Origin: Thioclava indica
GTDB taxonomy: Bacteria > Pseudomonadota > Alphaproteobacteria > Rhodobacterales > Rhodobacteraceae
Assembly (NCBI RefSeq): GCF_000714545.1
Contig: NZ_AUNB01000018.1
Location: forward strand, 186,001 to 250,000
Reading direction: 5' to 3'
DNA length: 64,000 bases
A program made the position numbers and the translations under genes. Below the pieces are notes generated by a model. It saw only the letters and a program-made list of their open reading frames with translations, made no database searches and was not told the origin of the DNA. This document shows, piece by piece, positions 63,349 to 64,000 of this stretch (the first letter of the stretch is position 1; each line of letters opens with the position of its first letter).

Positions 63349-63815
63349 GTGCGGTTTCTTCTGATCTCGGCATGGATAGCGCCGAGTACAAACACGATAT
63401 CGCGCGCTACGGCTGGGGCTTTGGCCTGTCGGTTGTGCTGACGGCGGCCTCTCTGGTCATCGTCGCGGGCGGGCTGTTTCCGGGCATCGCTTGGGGCACA
63501 GTTGGCATTTTGGGCATCGCCCAGCTTGTCATTCAGTTCTGGGCGTTCATGCACCTCGACTTCTCGATGGAATCGCGCCGCGATCTGTATCTGGTGCTGT
63601 TCTCGTTCTTGATCGTGATCATTTTGGCGGGGGGCACGGTCTGGGTGCTGGCCGATCTGGCAAGCCGGATGGGCATGGGCTCGGGCAATATGGCCAAGAT
63701 GAGCGCGCCGATGACCGATGATATGGGCGATGCCATGGGCGGTATGACCGGCATGAAAGGCACGTCCGATACGAAGGGCATGAGCGACATGAAGGGGATG
63801 TCGGGGTCCAACTAA
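63345..63815 (+). CDS. cyoD: Cytochrome o ubiquinol oxidase subunit IV with Met-rich tail
   Basis: A 156-residue subunit. Residues 1-108 match CyoD: three helices with AQLVIQFWAFMHLDF and the following YLVLFSFLIVIILAGGTVWVL. E. coli CyoD stops at 109; here about 45 residues follow, very rich in Met, Gly, Asp and Lys (MGMGSGNMAKMSAPM onward, then GMTGMKGTSDTKGMSDMKGM). Met-rich tails bind copper in other proteins, so the tail may help deliver copper to the oxidase. The ATG at 63345 overlaps the cyoC stop by 4 bases. cyoE is not next. Confidence 0.95.
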   Translation: MSAVSSDLGMDSAEYKHDIARYGWGFGLSVVLTAASLVIVAGGLFPGIAWGTVGILGIAQLVIQFWAFMHLDFSMESRRDLYLVLFSFLIVIILAGGTVWVLADLASRMGMGSGNMAKMSAPMTDDMGDAMGGMTGMKGTSDTKGMSDMKGMSGSN

Positions 63816-63837
63816 GGGCCTGCATCCGCAAAGCTTT

Positions 63838-63865
63838 AAGGGGCGGCCTTCGGGTCGCCCTTTTT
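63838..63865 (+). terminator. Terminator of the cyo operon
   Basis: GGGCGGCC and GGTCGCCC pair (8 bases, one G-T) around a stable TTCG tetraloop, followed by TTTTT. Confidence 0.9.
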
Positions 63866-63885
63866 CATGCGCGCTGCGTGATGTC

Positions 63886-64000
63886 TTACGATGCCAGCGA
63901 CACCGCCTTGATCATCGCGTGACATTCCAGCCCCGCGCGCAAGCCAAGGGCGGCGACCGAGCGCGTGGTCAATCGCGCCAGCAGCCGTTCCTCCCCCAAA
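63886..64000 (-). CDS. modC: C-terminal fragment of a probable molybdate ABC ATPase (ModC)
   Basis: The last 38 codons of a minus-strand gene running out of the window: LGEERLLARLTTRSVAALGL then RAGLECHAMIKAVSLAS. This matches the C-terminal TOBE (Mop) end of ModC-type molybdate transporter ATPases. The fragment is too short to exclude other TOBE-containing proteins such as ModE or molbindins. It converges on the cyo operon. Confidence 0.6.
   Translation of the reverse strand, partial: LGEERLLARLTTRSVAALGLRAGLECHAMIKAVSLAS

Overview
The window is a GC-rich, densely coded chromosomal segment of an alphaproteobacterium, almost certainly of the order Rhodobacterales. Pointers are the aerobic cobaltochelatase genes cobS/cobT, the ATP synthase zeta inhibitor (DUF1476), an RNase E with an acidic insertion in its S1 domain, a DUF6314 gene, a separate-subunit homocysteine methyltransferase plus corrinoid protein, CtrA-like sites, and dispersed hairpins with a GAGTATTT...CTAGATGAAA core. 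No rRNA, tRNA, insertion sequence, prophage or CRISPR array was seen. The first and last genes (ackA, and a probable modC on the minus strand) are cut by the window edges.

Layout. 0-9 kb: ackA, an aminopeptidase P, cobT and cobS (interrupted by a plus-strand FMN reductase), a secreted protein, a DUF4177 protein and a J-domain protein. 8.8-13.3 kb: a GbsR-like regulator, a DgoK-like protein, and a complete zinc uptake locus (znuA divergent from zur-znuC-znuB) with two Zur-box-like dyads. 13.3-19 kb: a SulP transporter, then DUF1638 protein, a newly delineated 52-residue membrane protein, a corrinoid protein, a radical SAM protein and homocysteine methyltransferase, which look like parts of a split methionine synthase. 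19-24 kb: an MprF-like protein, zeta inhibitor, purC-purS-purQ. 23.5-32.6 kb: dctB-dctD, a LysR regulator and a five-gene branched-chain-amino-acid-type ABC importer. 33-46.5 kb: rne, tusA-like, ccdA, mmsA with a divergent LysR regulator, a CBS protein, coaD with a structured leader, yfdX, gap, fliG, purB and a DUF6314 gene, plus two small genes of 47 and 50 codons.

46.8-58.3 kb holds an exosortase/exopolysaccharide locus: an ExoY-type sugar transferase, a glycosyltransferase, an exosortase fused to an EpsI domain (XrtD type), a PrsT-like TPR lipoprotein, an ExeA-like ATPase, a Wzz-like chain-length protein, a BY-kinase and a receiver-only response regulator. No exosortase substrate, polymerase or outer-membrane exporter is encoded here. 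58.6-63.8 kb: a Crp/Fnr regulator and cyoABCD for a bo3-type ubiquinol oxidase whose CyoD has a methionine-rich tail.

Links between genes: CobST makes cobalamin, which the corrinoid protein and homocysteine methyltransferase would consume; purC/S/Q and purB serve purine synthesis but purL is not adjacent; dctBD and the ABC importer concern nutrient uptake. The observations most worth a second look are the split methionine synthase with its DUF1638 and 52-residue companions, a DctD that lacks the sigma-54 GAFTGA loop, the competing RNA stems ahead of coaD, two paralogous LysR regulators with related dyads, the exosortase locus without substrates, and repeated TGCGACA elements ahead of cyoA.
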